DNA of 64,000 nt from an uncultured Catenibacillus sp. (GCA_934339005.1 CAKRHR010000004.1:46593-110592), one strand, 5' to 3'. Positions 9,057 to 18,509 are shown, counted from the stretch's first letter. The notes: generated by a model from the sequence alone, not told the origin. Numbers and translations: made by a program.

Positions 9057-9995
9057 ATGAAGATATTTGTAACAGGCGTTGGCGGTCAGCTTGGACATGA
9101 TGTGATGAATGAACTTGCAGCCCGTGGACATGTTGGTATCGGCTCGGATATTCAGCCGGCTTATAGTGGGATTGCAGATGGTTCGGCAGTTTGTACAGCG
9201 CCTTACGTTTCATTGGATATTACAGATGCTGATGCGGTGAATAAAGTACTTGGTGAAATGAAACCGGATGCAGTTATTCATTGTGCAGCCTGGACAGCCG
9301 TTGATGCTGCTGAGGATGAGGATAAAAAAGATACAGTTCGCCGCGTTAATGAAGAAGGAACAAAAAATATTGCAAATGCATGTAAAGCATTGGACTGCAA
9401 AATGATTTATATTAGTACAGATTATGTATTTAACGGTCAGGGTGAAACACCATGGACACCGGATTGTAAAGATTACGCACCGTTAAATGTGTATGGTGAA
9501 ACAAAACTTGCAGGCGAGCTTGCAGTGTCACAGACACTTGAAAAATACTTTATCGTGCGTATTGCATGGGTATTTGGTTTAAACGGCAAAAACTTCATTA
9601 AAACGATGCTTAACGTTGGCAAATCCCATCCACAGCTTAAAGTTGTCAACGACCAGATTGGTACACCAACATATACATTGGATTTGGCAAGACTCTTAGT
9701 TGATATGATTGAAACTGAAAAATATGGTTATTATCATGCAACAAATGAGGGCGGCTATATTAGCTGGTATGATTTTACAAAGGAAATTTTTGCACAGGCG
9801 GTAGCGCTTGGACATGAAGAATATGCACCTGAACATGTCAGTGTCACACCGGTTACAACAAGTGAATATGGTGTTTCTAAAGCGGCAAGACCATTTAACA
9901 GCCGCCTGGACAAACACAAGCTTGTAGAAGCAGGATTTAAACCACTGCCGACCTGGCAGGATGCGCTGAACCGCTATTTGAAGGAAATTTTGTGA
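9057..9995 (+). CDS. rfbD: dTDP-4-dehydrorhamnose reductase
   Basis: 312 residues, RmlD type: NAD(P)H-dependent last step giving dTDP-L-rhamnose. GVGGQLGHDV near the start, ISTDYVF, NVYGETKLAGE (YxxxK) and RIAWVFG are diagnostic. The start is ATG 9057, one base after the rfbB stop, with GGAGAT inside the end of rfbB, so translation is probably coupled. The C-terminal RPFNSRLDKHKL is also typical. The gene order A-B-D-C has the epimerase last, so reductase and epimerase are swapped relative to the pathway order. Confidence 0.96.
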   Translation: MKIFVTGVGGQLGHDVMNELAARGHVGIGSDIQPAYSGIADGSAVCTAPYVSLDITDADAVNKVLGEMKPDAVIHCAAWTAVDAAEDEDKKDTVRRVNEEGTKNIANACKALDCKMIYISTDYVFNGQGETPWTPDCKDYAPLNVYGETKLAGELAVSQTLEKYFIVRIAWVFGLNGKNFIKTMLNVGKSHPQLKVVNDQIGTPTYTLDLARLLVDMIETEKYGYYHATNEGGYISWYDFTKEIFAQAVALGHEEYAPEHVSVTPVTTSEYGVSKAARPFNSRLDKHKLVEAGFKPLPTWQDALNRYLKEIL

Positions 9996-10040
9996 TAATA
10001 AATCAAATTTAAAAATTTTTCAGACAAAGGAGTGTTTGAA

Positions 10041-10649
10041 ATGGGTCAGATTAAAGTTGAAAAAAATGTAGGCGGTATCGAAGGACTGTGCGTCATCGAA
10101 CCAGCCGTACACGGTGATGCCAGAGGTTATTTCATGGAAACTTATAACCAGAAAGACATGGAAGAAGCAGGTCTTCATATGATATTTGTTCAGGACAACC
10201 AGTCCTGCTCAACAAAAGGTGTTTTAAGAGGCTTACATTTTCAGAAAGAATTTCCGCAGGGCAAATTAGTCCGTGTGATTAAAGGTTCTGTTTATGACGT
10301 TGCAGTCGATTTAAGAAGCAGCTCAAAAACTTATGGTCAGTATTATGGTATTGAACTGACAGAAGAAAATAAAAAACAGTTTTATATTCCTGAAGGTTTT
10401 GCACATGGCTTTCTTGTATTATCCGATGTTGCAGAATTTTGCTACAAAGTCACAGATTTCTATCATCCGGGAGATGAAGGCGGTATGGCATGGAACGACC
10501 CTGAAATCGGTATTGCATGGCCACAGCTTGCCGGCGAATATAAAGGCAATGCAAGCGCCGAAGGCTATACACTTGAAGATGGCACACCATTAAATTTAAG
10601 TGATAAAGATCAGAAATGGTTTGGCATTAAAGAAACATTTAAGTTTTAA
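10041..10649 (+). CDS. rfbC: dTDP-4-dehydrorhamnose 3,5-epimerase
   Basis: 202 residues, RmlC cupin. DARGYFMETY, GVLRGLHFQ with the catalytic His, GSVYDVAVDLR, FYIPEGFAHGF and the substrate-binding DFYHPGDEGG are present. It epimerises carbons 3 and 5 of dTDP-4-keto-6-deoxyglucose. Start ATG 10041 follows AAAGGAG; a GTG three codons upstream (10032) is less likely. Last gene of the rhamnose operon, followed by a strong terminator. It completes the pathway, so the cell can make dTDP-rhamnose for wall glycans, though no rhamnosyltransferase is in the window. Confidence 0.95.
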   Translation: MGQIKVEKNVGGIEGLCVIEPAVHGDARGYFMETYNQKDMEEAGLHMIFVQDNQSCSTKGVLRGLHFQKEFPQGKLVRVIKGSVYDVAVDLRSSSKTYGQYYGIELTEENKKQFYIPEGFAHGFLVLSDVAEFCYKVTDFYHPGDEGGMAWNDPEIGIAWPQLAGEYKGNASAEGYTLEDGTPLNLSDKDQKWFGIKETFKF

Positions 10650-10654
10650 ATTTT

Positions 10655-10735
10655 AAACAGTCACAGAAATATTTAAGGTTTTTGTCTGCATTTAATTTAC
10701 AGATGAAATCATAAATATACTGTGACTGTTTTTTT
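10655..10735 (+). terminator. Terminator of the rfb operon
   Basis: AACAGTCACAG (10656-10666) pairs with CTGTGACTGTT (10720-10730) and is followed by seven Ts. The long loop is A/T rich. Confidence 0.8.
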
Positions 10736-10748
10736 GCGCTCTTTTTAT

Positions 10749-10777
10749 TTGTCTTTTCAGGGGTTTTATGGTAGACT
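10749..10777 (+). promoter_or_regulatory. Candidate promoter of the TPR/acidic protein gene
   Basis: TTGTCT and TAGACT are separated by exactly 17 bases, each matching four of six consensus bases. It lies just before the AAAGGA ribosome site at 10779. Confidence 0.35.
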
Positions 10778-10793
10778 TAAAGGAACGTAACAT

Positions 10794-13331
10794 ATGCTGA
10801 AAGAGCAGAAAGAAGGCGAAGCATTGGAAAAACGTATGGACAAAAAAATTAAAGAGCAGGAGGACGCTCTGAAGATAAAAAAGATTAAACTCCTTGCCGG
10901 GGAGAACAAGTATGACGAGGCGTTGGATGTGATAGGTCAGGTGGATGTTTCACGCATTAAGCTGACACCGACACTGTGTCTGATTGGTGATGTGTATATG
11001 CATGCCGGTATGTATGATAAGGCAGAAGAAGTGCTTGTGAAGGTATACAACAAGACGCCATCGAACAGAAGGATATTAAGTCTGCTGACAACTCTTTATA
11101 CGGATATGGGAGAGTACAGCGAGGCTGAGTATTATTATAAAGAATTTATCGGTGTTGCTTCAAAAGATGTGCACAGATATATTCTCAGATATCAGTTGGA
11201 CAAGGCAAAGGGTGAGCGCATGTCTGTGTTGATTGATACCCTTGAACGACTGAAGGATTATGAATACGAAGAAGAATGGGCCTATGAACTGGCGCAGTTA
11301 TATCACAAATCCGGTGACGACAAAAAGGCTATCAAAGAATGTAATGAAATCATACTGTGGTTTGGACATGGTTTGTATGTCAATAAAGCGATTGCATTAA
11401 AATGCAGCATTACCGGTGAACCGGTACCGTTTGAAGACGAGAATGACGAAGATATTTACACTGAAAAAGAAGATGAACACGTATCCGGTCTGACCGATAC
11501 TTCTATTGATGTAGAGATGATTGAAAAGATGCTCAGAGAACAGGGCGCAAATTTAGAGGAAGATCTGGATGCAGAAGATGATGACTACTCAGATGCAGAT
11601 GCTTCTGCTAAACGCACATCGGTTACAGATGATTCGAATGACAATTTTGCCGATGAAATCACAGATGATGCGTCAGAGTTTGAAGACGATTTTGATGCAG
11701 ATATGCCGGATTCTCATGCGGGAGCATCAGCACCTGTCGTTGTAAATGATACGGATATGGTATCAAGCCAGGCGGCTGTCGGTTTGTTTGATGCATTATC
11801 CACAGACAGTACGATGGATTTCTGGGGCGATATTCGTAAACGCAGAGAACAGAAAAAAGCTGAGAAGGCAGCCAAAGCTGCACATAGACATAAAGGCGAA
11901 GACACAGACACAGCAATGGCGGCAAATTCCGTATCAGATATCGATGATAAAGATTTTGAAGATGAAGTATTTGATGGTACTTCAAAGAATGACGATTTTG
12001 ACGTATCCATGCTTTCAGATGAGCGTTTCAAACAGTCACTGATGGAAGAATCACTGGATGACGATGATTTTGACGATGAATTTTCAGATGAAACATTTTT
12101 AAATGAAGCACCGGAGGATGCATTTGAAAAAGAATTGTTCGAAGAAGATTTGGATGCAGAAGATGAAGAAAATACAGCTTCGGATAATGAAAATCCGGTG
12201 GATAAAGCGCTGAAGAATGAAGCTTCAGAAGATACAAATTCAGATGTTGAAGAAAATAATTCTAAGGCAGAGAAAGCTGACACTGTTGCGATAACAGATG
12301 CAGCAGGTACTGAAGCTAAAGTTTCAGGCGCATCAGAACATACTGTAGAAATTAATCGTAATGACATTGATTTCGCTCAGAAAGCATCAGTGCAGACACC
12401 AGTTGGGGTTGATGTGGAAGCCGCATCTTCAGAAAATACAATAAAAGCGCCAGTTGCAGAAGATGGCCTTATGTATGAAGATGACGATGATATCGTTCAG
12501 GAACGTTCATGGACAGAAGAAGACAAGACCTTTATTGATGGACTTTTCGGTGAAAAAAAGACACAGACACAAAATGACGTCTTTTCCGATGTTCCGGATA
12601 TCGACTATGTCAAAGAGCAGTTGAGCAAGACATTTACAAAGTTTGAAGATGCCGATGTTGAGGATTTTGATATTCTGGCGGACTATGATATTAACTTTGT
12701 GGTACTGTGTAATGACAGTTCGATGAAAGCACAGATTTCATTAGGTATTGCAAAGGCTTTGAATACTTATGGTATGTGCGACAAGACAAAGATTTTCCGC
12801 GCATCAGCGGAAGATTTAAATAAACGAGATTTCTCAATGATTTTTGACAGACTGCAGGGTGGCTGCCTTATTATTGATAAAGCAGGTCAGCTTTCGGACC
12901 AGTCCGCAGAGATTATTGAAAAATATGTTGATAAGGATAATCAGCAGACTGCAATTATTTTATCCGAAACACAGGATGCGATTATGCAGTTCTGGAAGAA
13001 GCACCAGACATTACGTGCTAAATTCCTGAATGTCATTAACGTTTCAAAATACAATGAGATGGAATTAGTTACCCTTGCCAAAGGTTATATCGATGAGCGT
13101 AAATATGAACTGGATGAAGATGCAGCACTTGTGCTCCGAGATTATTTCAAACGGGAGTTGGACAAAGGTCAGGAAGTCAATTATGACGATGTTATCGAAA
13201 TCGTTGACCTGGCAATTGCTAACCTTGAAAAACGAAATGTGCGCAATTTATACATGACAGTTTTGGATAATAAATACGAAGAAGCCAAAATGTTCAGATT
13301 GCTGCCACAGGATTTTAAGATTCTGATGTAG
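10794..13331 (+). CDS. TPR protein with long acidic linker and degenerate AAA-like C-terminal domain
   Basis: 845 residues, function unknown. Residues 1-30 are a charged helix; about 30-200 form TPR-like helical pairs (YDEALDVIGQV, GDVYMHAGMYDKAEEVLVKV, YTDMGEYSEAEYYYKEF, YHKSGDDKKAIKECNEI). About 215-625 is Asp/Glu/Ser rich, of low complexity and probably disordered. From about 630 to the end there is a fold like CbbX/SpoVK AAA+ proteins: NFVVLCND in place of Walker A, GGCLIIDKAGQL near 690 in place of Walker B, then a helical lid. The P-loop GxxGxGK and the Walker B Glu are missing, so ATP hydrolysis is unlikely. A cytoplasmic scaffold is inferred. No signal peptide. ATG 10794 follows AAAGGA. 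Confidence 0.7.
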   Translation: MLKEQKEGEALEKRMDKKIKEQEDALKIKKIKLLAGENKYDEALDVIGQVDVSRIKLTPTLCLIGDVYMHAGMYDKAEEVLVKVYNKTPSNRRILSLLTTLYTDMGEYSEAEYYYKEFIGVASKDVHRYILRYQLDKAKGERMSVLIDTLERLKDYEYEEEWAYELAQLYHKSGDDKKAIKECNEIILWFGHGLYVNKAIALKCSITGEPVPFEDENDEDIYTEKEDEHVSGLTDTSIDVEMIEKMLREQGANLEEDLDAEDDDYSDADASAKRTSVTDDSNDNFADEITDDASEFEDDFDADMPDSHAGASAPVVVNDTDMVSSQAAVGLFDALSTDSTMDFWGDIRKRREQKKAEKAAKAAHRHKGEDTDTAMAANSVSDIDDKDFEDEVFDGTSKNDDFDVSMLSDERFKQSLMEESLDDDDFDDEFSDETFLNEAPEDAFEKELFEEDLDAEDEENTASDNENPVDKALKNEASEDTNSDVEENNSKAEKADTVAITDAAGTEAKVSGASEHTVEINRNDIDFAQKASVQTPVGVDVEAASSENTIKAPVAEDGLMYEDDDDIVQERSWTEEDKTFIDGLFGEKKTQTQNDVFSDVPDIDYVKEQLSKTFTKFEDADVEDFDILADYDINFVVLCNDSSMKAQISLGIAKALNTYGMCDKTKIFRASAEDLNKRDFSMIFDRLQGGCLIIDKAGQLSDQSAEIIEKYVDKDNQQTAIILSETQDAIMQFWKKHQTLRAKFLNVINVSKYNEMELVTLAKGYIDERKYELDEDAALVLRDYFKRELDKGQEVNYDDVIEIVDLAIANLEKRNVRNLYMTVLDNKYEEAKMFRLLPQDFKILM

Positions 13332-13561
13332 TTGTTTAATTAAAACAATGCAAAACACTTATCGCCTGATAAGCGAGCAGGCATTAAACACAAATAGTGA
13401 ATAAAATATGAAACAGTCAGAGTAAAGCGCGTTTAATTCTGACATGATAAAATCTCCAAATTTACAGATACTAAGCTACAGATGACAGCTAAGGATTTTT
13501 TGAATTGAAAATTCTGGGCAATGTAGCAAAAAGGTGTTCTGAAAATTTGGGGATTTTTTTC

Positions 13562-13590
13562 TTGACATACTATATACCGATTGGTATACT
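13562..13590 (+). promoter_or_regulatory. Promoter and operator of the tetR-amylase-glgB group
   Basis: TTGACA (13562-13567), 17-base spacer, TATACT (13585-13590). An inverted repeat TATACC-GATT-GGTATA (13573-13588) covers the spacer and the -10 box, the usual place for a TetR-family repressor, so the regulator probably represses its own transcript. Confidence 0.8.
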
Positions 13591-13610
13591 AAAAGCATGG
13601 AGGTGATGAC

Positions 13611-14183
13611 GTGGACAACAAAAAGAAAATCCTTGAAACAGCACTGGATTTATTTTATGCCAAAGGCTATGATGCCGTGGGTGTACAGGAGATAGCGGAG
13701 AAGTCAGGGGTGACAAAACCCACGCTTTACCACTATTATGGGAGTAAATACGGTTTATTGGAGAGCTTGATAAAGACCTATTACGAAGATTTTGAAAAGG
13801 ATATCAGATGGGCTGAACTTGGTGGTGATGACTTGCCAACTACTCTATACCGGGTCGTAAAGACATTTTTTGAGTTTGCACATGAGAAACCGAAGTTTTA
13901 CTCATTTTTTATGTCGATGTTTTATGCGGGTGAGGCTTCTGATATGAAGAAAGCTGTACTTCCATATGCATCCAGACAGATGAACGAGATTACACAATTA
14001 TTTACGCAGGCAAATCCTGTGATTGGCAATATGAATGGCCGTCAGGAACAGTATGCAGTAACTCTGATGGGTATGGTAAATCATTATTTACTGATGTACC
14101 TCACCAGAGGCGATGAACACATGATTGAAGATGACAGAGCATTTGCAGTAGTGCACCAGTTTTTGCATGGTATATATGTATAA
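13611..14183 (+). CDS. TetR/AcrR-family transcriptional regulator
   Basis: 190 residues. N-terminal helix-turn-helix at about 5-50 (ILETALDLFYAKGYDAVGV, QEIAEKSGVTKPTLYHYYGSK), followed by an all-helical ligand domain whose ligand cannot be read from the sequence. Start is GTG 13611 after GGAGGTGA. The promoter carries a palindrome overlapping the -10. The next two genes are a GH13 glycosidase 47 bases downstream and glgB, so it may control alpha-glucan metabolism; this rests on position only. Confidence 0.9.
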   Translation: MDNKKKILETALDLFYAKGYDAVGVQEIAEKSGVTKPTLYHYYGSKYGLLESLIKTYYEDFEKDIRWAELGGDDLPTTLYRVVKTFFEFAHEKPKFYSFFMSMFYAGEASDMKKAVLPYASRQMNEITQLFTQANPVIGNMNGRQEQYAVTLMGMVNHYLLMYLTRGDEHMIEDDRAFAVVHQFLHGIYV

Positions 14184-14230
14184 ATGTAAGGTGATTTATG
14201 ACATAATGACATTTAGGGAGGGCTTATACG

Positions 14231-15574
14231 ATGGCAGCATGGTATGACAAAGCAGTATTTTATCATTTATATCCACTGGGGGCATGTGGATGTGCAAAGG
14301 AGAATGATTATCAGGTTAAAGAAAGTAAATTTGACATTTTAAACCAATATATTGAACATATGAGCGATATGGGATTTAATGCCGTTTATATCGGACCGTT
14401 ATTTGAATCTGCAACACATGGATATGATACGACAGATTACAAAAAGATTGACAGCAGACTTGGAACGAATGAAGAATTTAAACAGTGGGTAAAGGATTGC
14501 CATGCCAAAGGTATTAAAGTCGTTGTAGATGGTGTATTTAATCATACAGGACGCGATTTCTTTGCATTTCAGGATTTGAAAGCAAAGAAGTGGGATTCAT
14601 TTGCAAAAGACTGGTATTGCTGGGTAGATTTTAACCAGAGTGGACCGTTTAGTGATGGATTTAGCTATGAATCATGGCGCGGCTTTGCGATTTTACCAAA
14701 ATTAAATATGCAGAATCAGGCAGTCCGAGATTATATGCTTGATGTGGCGCGCTTCTGGATTTCAGAATTTGATATTGATGGCATCCGACTGGATTGTGCA
14801 GATGTACTGGATTTTGAATTTATGAAGCAGTTAAGACATGTGACGACAGAAATGAAACAGGATTTCTGGCTGATGGGTGAAGTCATCCATGGCGATTACG
14901 GCCGATGGGTGAATCCTGAGATGCTGCACTCTGTGACAAACTATGAATTGCACAAGGGTATTTTCTCTGCGCACAATTCACACAATTATTTTGAGATGGC
15001 ACATTCCATCATGCGTCTGTTTGGACCATATGGTTTATGTAAAGGTGCCAATTTATACAACTTTGTAGACAATCATGATGTGGACCGAATTTATAATAAG
15101 CTGACAAATCCAAAGGATTTAGTACCTGTGTATACATTTTTATATACGATTGTAGGTATTCCGTCAGTTTACTACGGTTCAGAGTTTGGTATTGAAGGCT
15201 GTAAAGCCGGAGGCAGCGACGATCCATTGCGTCCGAAGCTTGAGCCAAAGACATATGTCAACAAACATCCTGAACTGACCGAACTTTTGAAGAATCTTGC
15301 CGGGCTCAAGAAAGATTATGAAGAATTATGTCTTGGCGAGTATAAAGAATTATTATTACAGAACAGACATTATGCCTATGCAAGGGTATATAACGGCCAG
15401 ACATGCATTACTGTATTAAGTAATGATGATGCGCCAAAAGAATTATGGATTCCACTGCCAATGGGTGGAACAACGGCAATCGACTTACTTCATCATCAGA
15501 CAGCAGAAGTTGTGAATGGACAACTCCATTTGACTATTCAGGGCCATGACGGGGCAGTGATTAAAATCCAGTAA
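14231..15574 (+). CDS. Alpha-amylase family (GH13) glycosidase, cytoplasmic
   Basis: 447 residues with no signal peptide, so probably intracellular. (beta/alpha)8 barrel with the GH13 catalytic set: nucleophile D188 in GIRLDCADV, acid/base E217 in MGEVIHGD, and D283 in VDNHDVDR. DGVFNHTG is region I. A short C-terminal beta domain follows. It lacks the N-terminal carbohydrate-binding or starch-binding modules of secreted amylases. Likely a maltodextrin or glycogen-oligosaccharide hydrolase or transferase; exact specificity is unclear. It lies between tetR and glgB (19 bases apart) and is preceded by GGGAGG. Confidence 0.88.
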   Translation: MAAWYDKAVFYHLYPLGACGCAKENDYQVKESKFDILNQYIEHMSDMGFNAVYIGPLFESATHGYDTTDYKKIDSRLGTNEEFKQWVKDCHAKGIKVVVDGVFNHTGRDFFAFQDLKAKKWDSFAKDWYCWVDFNQSGPFSDGFSYESWRGFAILPKLNMQNQAVRDYMLDVARFWISEFDIDGIRLDCADVLDFEFMKQLRHVTTEMKQDFWLMGEVIHGDYGRWVNPEMLHSVTNYELHKGIFSAHNSHNYFEMAHSIMRLFGPYGLCKGANLYNFVDNHDVDRIYNKLTNPKDLVPVYTFLYTIVGIPSVYYGSEFGIEGCKAGGSDDPLRPKLEPKTYVNKHPELTELLKNLAGLKKDYEELCLGEYKELLLQNRHYAYARVYNGQTCITVLSNDDAPKELWIPLPMGGTTAIDLLHHQTAEVVNGQLHLTIQGHDGAVIKIQ

Positions 15575-15593
15575 TATCAGGAGGTTAAGGATT

Positions 15594-17810
15594 ATGGAAC
15601 GAAGACTGACGCAGTCAGATGATTATTTATTTGGATTAGGCAGACATTATGAAATATATGAAAAATTAGGTGCGCATCCGACGACAGAGGATGGCGAAGC
15701 GGGCGTTTATTTTGCAGTTTGGGCACCGCATGCACAGTCTGTCAGTGTTGTTGGTAATTTTAATGAGTGGACACCAAAGCAGCACTTGATGAGCCGCAGA
15801 GAAGATTCTGGTATTTTTGAACTTTTTATTCCGGGGCTGCAGACCGGTGAAATGTACAAATATGCAGTGGAAACCAGCTGGGGTGAGATTTTATATAAAG
15901 TAGACCCATACGGTAATTATTCAGAAATCCGTCCGGGTAATGCTTCTGTAGTAACAGATATCAGCGATTTTGCCTGGGATGATGACAAGTGGCAGGAAGA
16001 TAAGAAAAATGAAAAAGCGCAGTCCCCGAAAAAACCAATGGCAATTTATGAGGTGCATCTTGGATCATGGAAAAAAGATGAAACAGGCGCAAATTTTGGA
16101 TTTTTAAATTATAGAAGGCTGGCACATGAACTGGCAGAATATGTCAACTATATGGGGTATACACATGTGGAATTAATCGGTATTGCTGAGCATCCTTTCG
16201 ATGGTTCATGGGGTTATCAGGTGACCGGTTATTATGCACCGACAGCACGTTATGGTACACCGGAAGATTTTATGTATTTTGTGAATTATATGCATGACCA
16301 GGGTATTGGTGTGATTTTAGACTGGGTGCCGGCGCATTTTCCAAAGGATGCACATGGTCTTGGGCGTTTTGATGGTGAAGCGTTGTATGAGCATCCGGAT
16401 AGCAGAAAAGGTGAACATACACAGTGGGGTACTTACATATTTAACTATGAAAAGCCACAGGTGGCAAACTTCCTGATTGCCAATGCATTATTCTGGCTTG
16501 AGAAGTTCCACATTGATGGTCTGCGTGTGGATGCGGTGGCTTCCATGTTATATTTGGATTACGGCCGCGAGCAGGGACAATGGGTGCCAAACAAGGATGG
16601 CGGCAATAAAAATTACGAAGTTATGGAATTTTTGAAGCATCTGAATTCTATTTTAGTCAGACGCAATCCGGGCACAATGATGATTGCTGAGGAATCTACA
16701 GCATTTCCGAAGGTGACATGGCGTGCAGAGGATGAGGGCCTTGGATTTTCTTATAAATGGAACATGGGCTGGATGCACGATTTCTTAAATTATATGCAGC
16801 TTGATCCATATTTCAGACAGCATCACCATAATGAACTGACATTTAGTTTTACATATGCTTTCGCTGAAAAATATATCCTTGTGTTGTCCCACGATGAAGT
16901 GGTGCATATGAAAGGCTCAATGCTTAATAAAATGCCGGGGGATATGCCACATAAATTTGCAAATTTAAGAGCCGCTTATGGTTTGATGATGAGTCATCCG
17001 GGCAAAAAATTATTGTTTATGGGTCAGGACTTCGGACAACTTCGTGAATGGAGTGAGGAAAGAAGCCTTGACTGGTATCTGCTTGATCAGGAACTAAGTC
17101 ATCGTCAGTTGAATAATTATTACAGAGATTTGCTGGCTTTATATAAGGATAATCCTGCCATGTATGAACTGGATTGTGAAGAAGATGGCTTTAAATGGGT
17201 ATTTGGCGCAGATGCATCACACAATATGCTGACATTTTGCCGAATGACAAAAGATAAGAAAAACTGCATTTTATTCCATTTTAACTTCTCACCAGTGGAA
17301 TACAGAGATTTCAGAATTGGCTGTCCATGCCCGGGCACATATACAGAAATCTTTAACGATGATAAGGAAATTTATGGTGGTACGGGACTGTTAAATCCAA
17401 AGCCGATTGAAGCTGAAGCAAAAGAATGGGATTGGAATGACTATTCCATGGAAATCAACGTGCCGGCGTATGGTATGGTGGCTATGCAGTTTGATTACGT
17501 GGAACCACCGAAGAAAACGGATGAAGATGTTGCGGAAACTTCGGAAACTGCGAAACCAGCAAAGAAACCAGAGATGGCTTCAGAAGCTGCAAAACCAGCA
17601 AAGAAACCAGAGATGGCTTCAGAAGCTGCAAAACCAGCAAAGAAATCAGAGAAGGATTCAGAAACTGCAAAACCAGCAAAGAAACCAGAGGCAGTTTCAA
17701 AAACTGCTGAGCCGACAAAACAGTCTTCATCAGGTAAAAAAACAACGCAGACAACAAACCGAAAAACAGCGTCTACAGGAAAGAAGATTGCAGGAAAAAG
17801 TAAAAAATAG
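15594..17810 (+). CDS. glgB: 1,4-alpha-glucan branching enzyme with Lys/Ala/Pro repeat tail
   Basis: 738 residues; the family norm is about 630-650. It forms alpha-1,6 branches in glycogen. An N-terminal CBM48 (VYFAVWAPHAQSVSVVGNFNEW) is followed by the GH13 barrel with D313 (DGLRVDAVAS), E366 (MIAEES) and D434 (SHDEVVH), then a C-terminal beta domain ending near 640. The last 95 or so residues are an extra basic tail with four 13-residue repeats (SEAAKPAKKPEMA-like) and a Ser/Thr/Lys end, resembling histone-H1-like tails. The tail is in frame with good codon use, so it is probably real. RBS AGGAGG at 15580. Confidence 0.95.
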   Translation: MERRLTQSDDYLFGLGRHYEIYEKLGAHPTTEDGEAGVYFAVWAPHAQSVSVVGNFNEWTPKQHLMSRREDSGIFELFIPGLQTGEMYKYAVETSWGEILYKVDPYGNYSEIRPGNASVVTDISDFAWDDDKWQEDKKNEKAQSPKKPMAIYEVHLGSWKKDETGANFGFLNYRRLAHELAEYVNYMGYTHVELIGIAEHPFDGSWGYQVTGYYAPTARYGTPEDFMYFVNYMHDQGIGVILDWVPAHFPKDAHGLGRFDGEALYEHPDSRKGEHTQWGTYIFNYEKPQVANFLIANALFWLEKFHIDGLRVDAVASMLYLDYGREQGQWVPNKDGGNKNYEVMEFLKHLNSILVRRNPGTMMIAEESTAFPKVTWRAEDEGLGFSYKWNMGWMHDFLNYMQLDPYFRQHHHNELTFSFTYAFAEKYILVLSHDEVVHMKGSMLNKMPGDMPHKFANLRAAYGLMMSHPGKKLLFMGQDFGQLREWSEERSLDWYLLDQELSHRQLNNYYRDLLALYKDNPAMYELDCEEDGFKWVFGADASHNMLTFCRMTKDKKNCILFHFNFSPVEYRDFRIGCPCPGTYTEIFNDDKEIYGGTGLLNPKPIEAEAKEWDWNDYSMEINVPAYGMVAMQFDYVEPPKKTDEDVAETSETAKPAKKPEMASEAAKPAKKPEMASEAAKPAKKSEKDSETAKPAKKPEAVSKTAEPTKQSSSGKKTTQTTNRKTASTGKKIAGKSKK
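17541..17696 (+). repeat. Four 39-base tandem repeats inside glgB
   Basis: Units at 17541, 17580, 17619 and 17658, each encoding a 13-residue SE(T/A)AKPAKKPEMA-type block. Units 2 and 1 are nearly identical; a decayed fifth unit follows. The 39-base period keeps frame, so copy-number change would alter tail length without breaking the protein. Confidence 0.9.
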
Positions 17811-17960
17811 AAGTTCATACCATGGTGCATAAAAACATCGGGTGAACAGAGGCTGACAGCTGATTCATGCTGAATAATTTTAAATATAAAACAGTATAAA
17901 ATACAGAATAGTTACAAATCACAGAGCATATTCTAAAACAAATCAATGCAGGTGAGCGAA

Positions 17961-18233
17961 ATGAGCGAACGACTTTTATTGATGGTGTTAATAGGGATAT
18001 GCTCTGTGATTTTTATTATCGGTTTTATTTTTAAACGTATGGACATCCTGATTCGTGGGGCAATTCGTGGCATTACCGGAAGCGTGGTGATCTATGGTAT
18101 TGGCTTTATCATGCAGGCGGTCGGTTGTGTATCTTTAGTAGGGTTAAACCTCTGGACAGCAGGCGTGTGCACGGTGCTGGGGCTTCCGGGTATGGTTGTT
18201 TTATATGTTATTGCGGTGTTGAATATGTTATGA
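17961..18233 (+). CDS. BofA-family pro-sigma-K processing regulator-like membrane protein
   Basis: 90 residues, two to three hydrophobic segments. The C-terminal motif VGLNLWTAGVCTVLGLPG matches the family pattern of BofA, which in Bacillus inhibits the SpoIVFB protease in the forespore membrane. The match supports a spore-forming lineage, though many non-sporulating Clostridia keep this family. Start ATG 17961 follows AGGTGA at a good distance; an ATG five codons upstream is possible. It stands alone between glgB and the Tad operon. Confidence 0.75.
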   Translation: MSERLLLMVLIGICSVIFIIGFIFKRMDILIRGAIRGITGSVVIYGIGFIMQAVGCVSLVGLNLWTAGVCTVLGLPGMVVLYVIAVLNML

Positions 18234-18403
18234 ATAACTGACTTTTATTGATTTTTATTTTCTTAAAGTGTTTTGAAATTTTTGATAGTCAGAATGTGAC
18301 ATTGTCTGACATCATTGATAATGAGCATTTTTTAATCGACAAACTTTTTAAAAATCCTGTCAGACATCGTCAGAGCGTGTCGACAAGATGTGGCCTTTGA
18401 CTA

Positions 18404-18432
18404 TAGACAGAAATTCAGGCCGATAGTATAAT
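18404..18432 (+). promoter_or_regulatory. Promoter of the Tad pilus operon
   Basis: TAGACA (18404-18409), 17-base spacer, TATAAT (18427-18432). It would give a leader of about 180 bases before the first gene. It lies in the 389-base gap after the bofA-like gene; the first 165 bases of that gap show nothing recognisable. Confidence 0.65.
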
Positions 18433-18509
18433 CAGTTCATAAAATTCTTCTTAAACAATATCTTAATAAATTTCCCAATTTTGACAAAAGGTAATAATTA
18501 TTCAGGTCC

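Noticed and set aside
11714..12367. A 217-residue Ser-rich frame on the minus strand
   Set aside because: It is the complement of GAT/GAA-rich codons in the acidic linker of the plus-strand gene. It has no ribosome site and is of low complexity.
17541..17696. Regular 39-base repeats as a possible CRISPR array
   Set aside because: The repeats are contiguous without unique spacers and encode in-frame peptide repeats of glgB.
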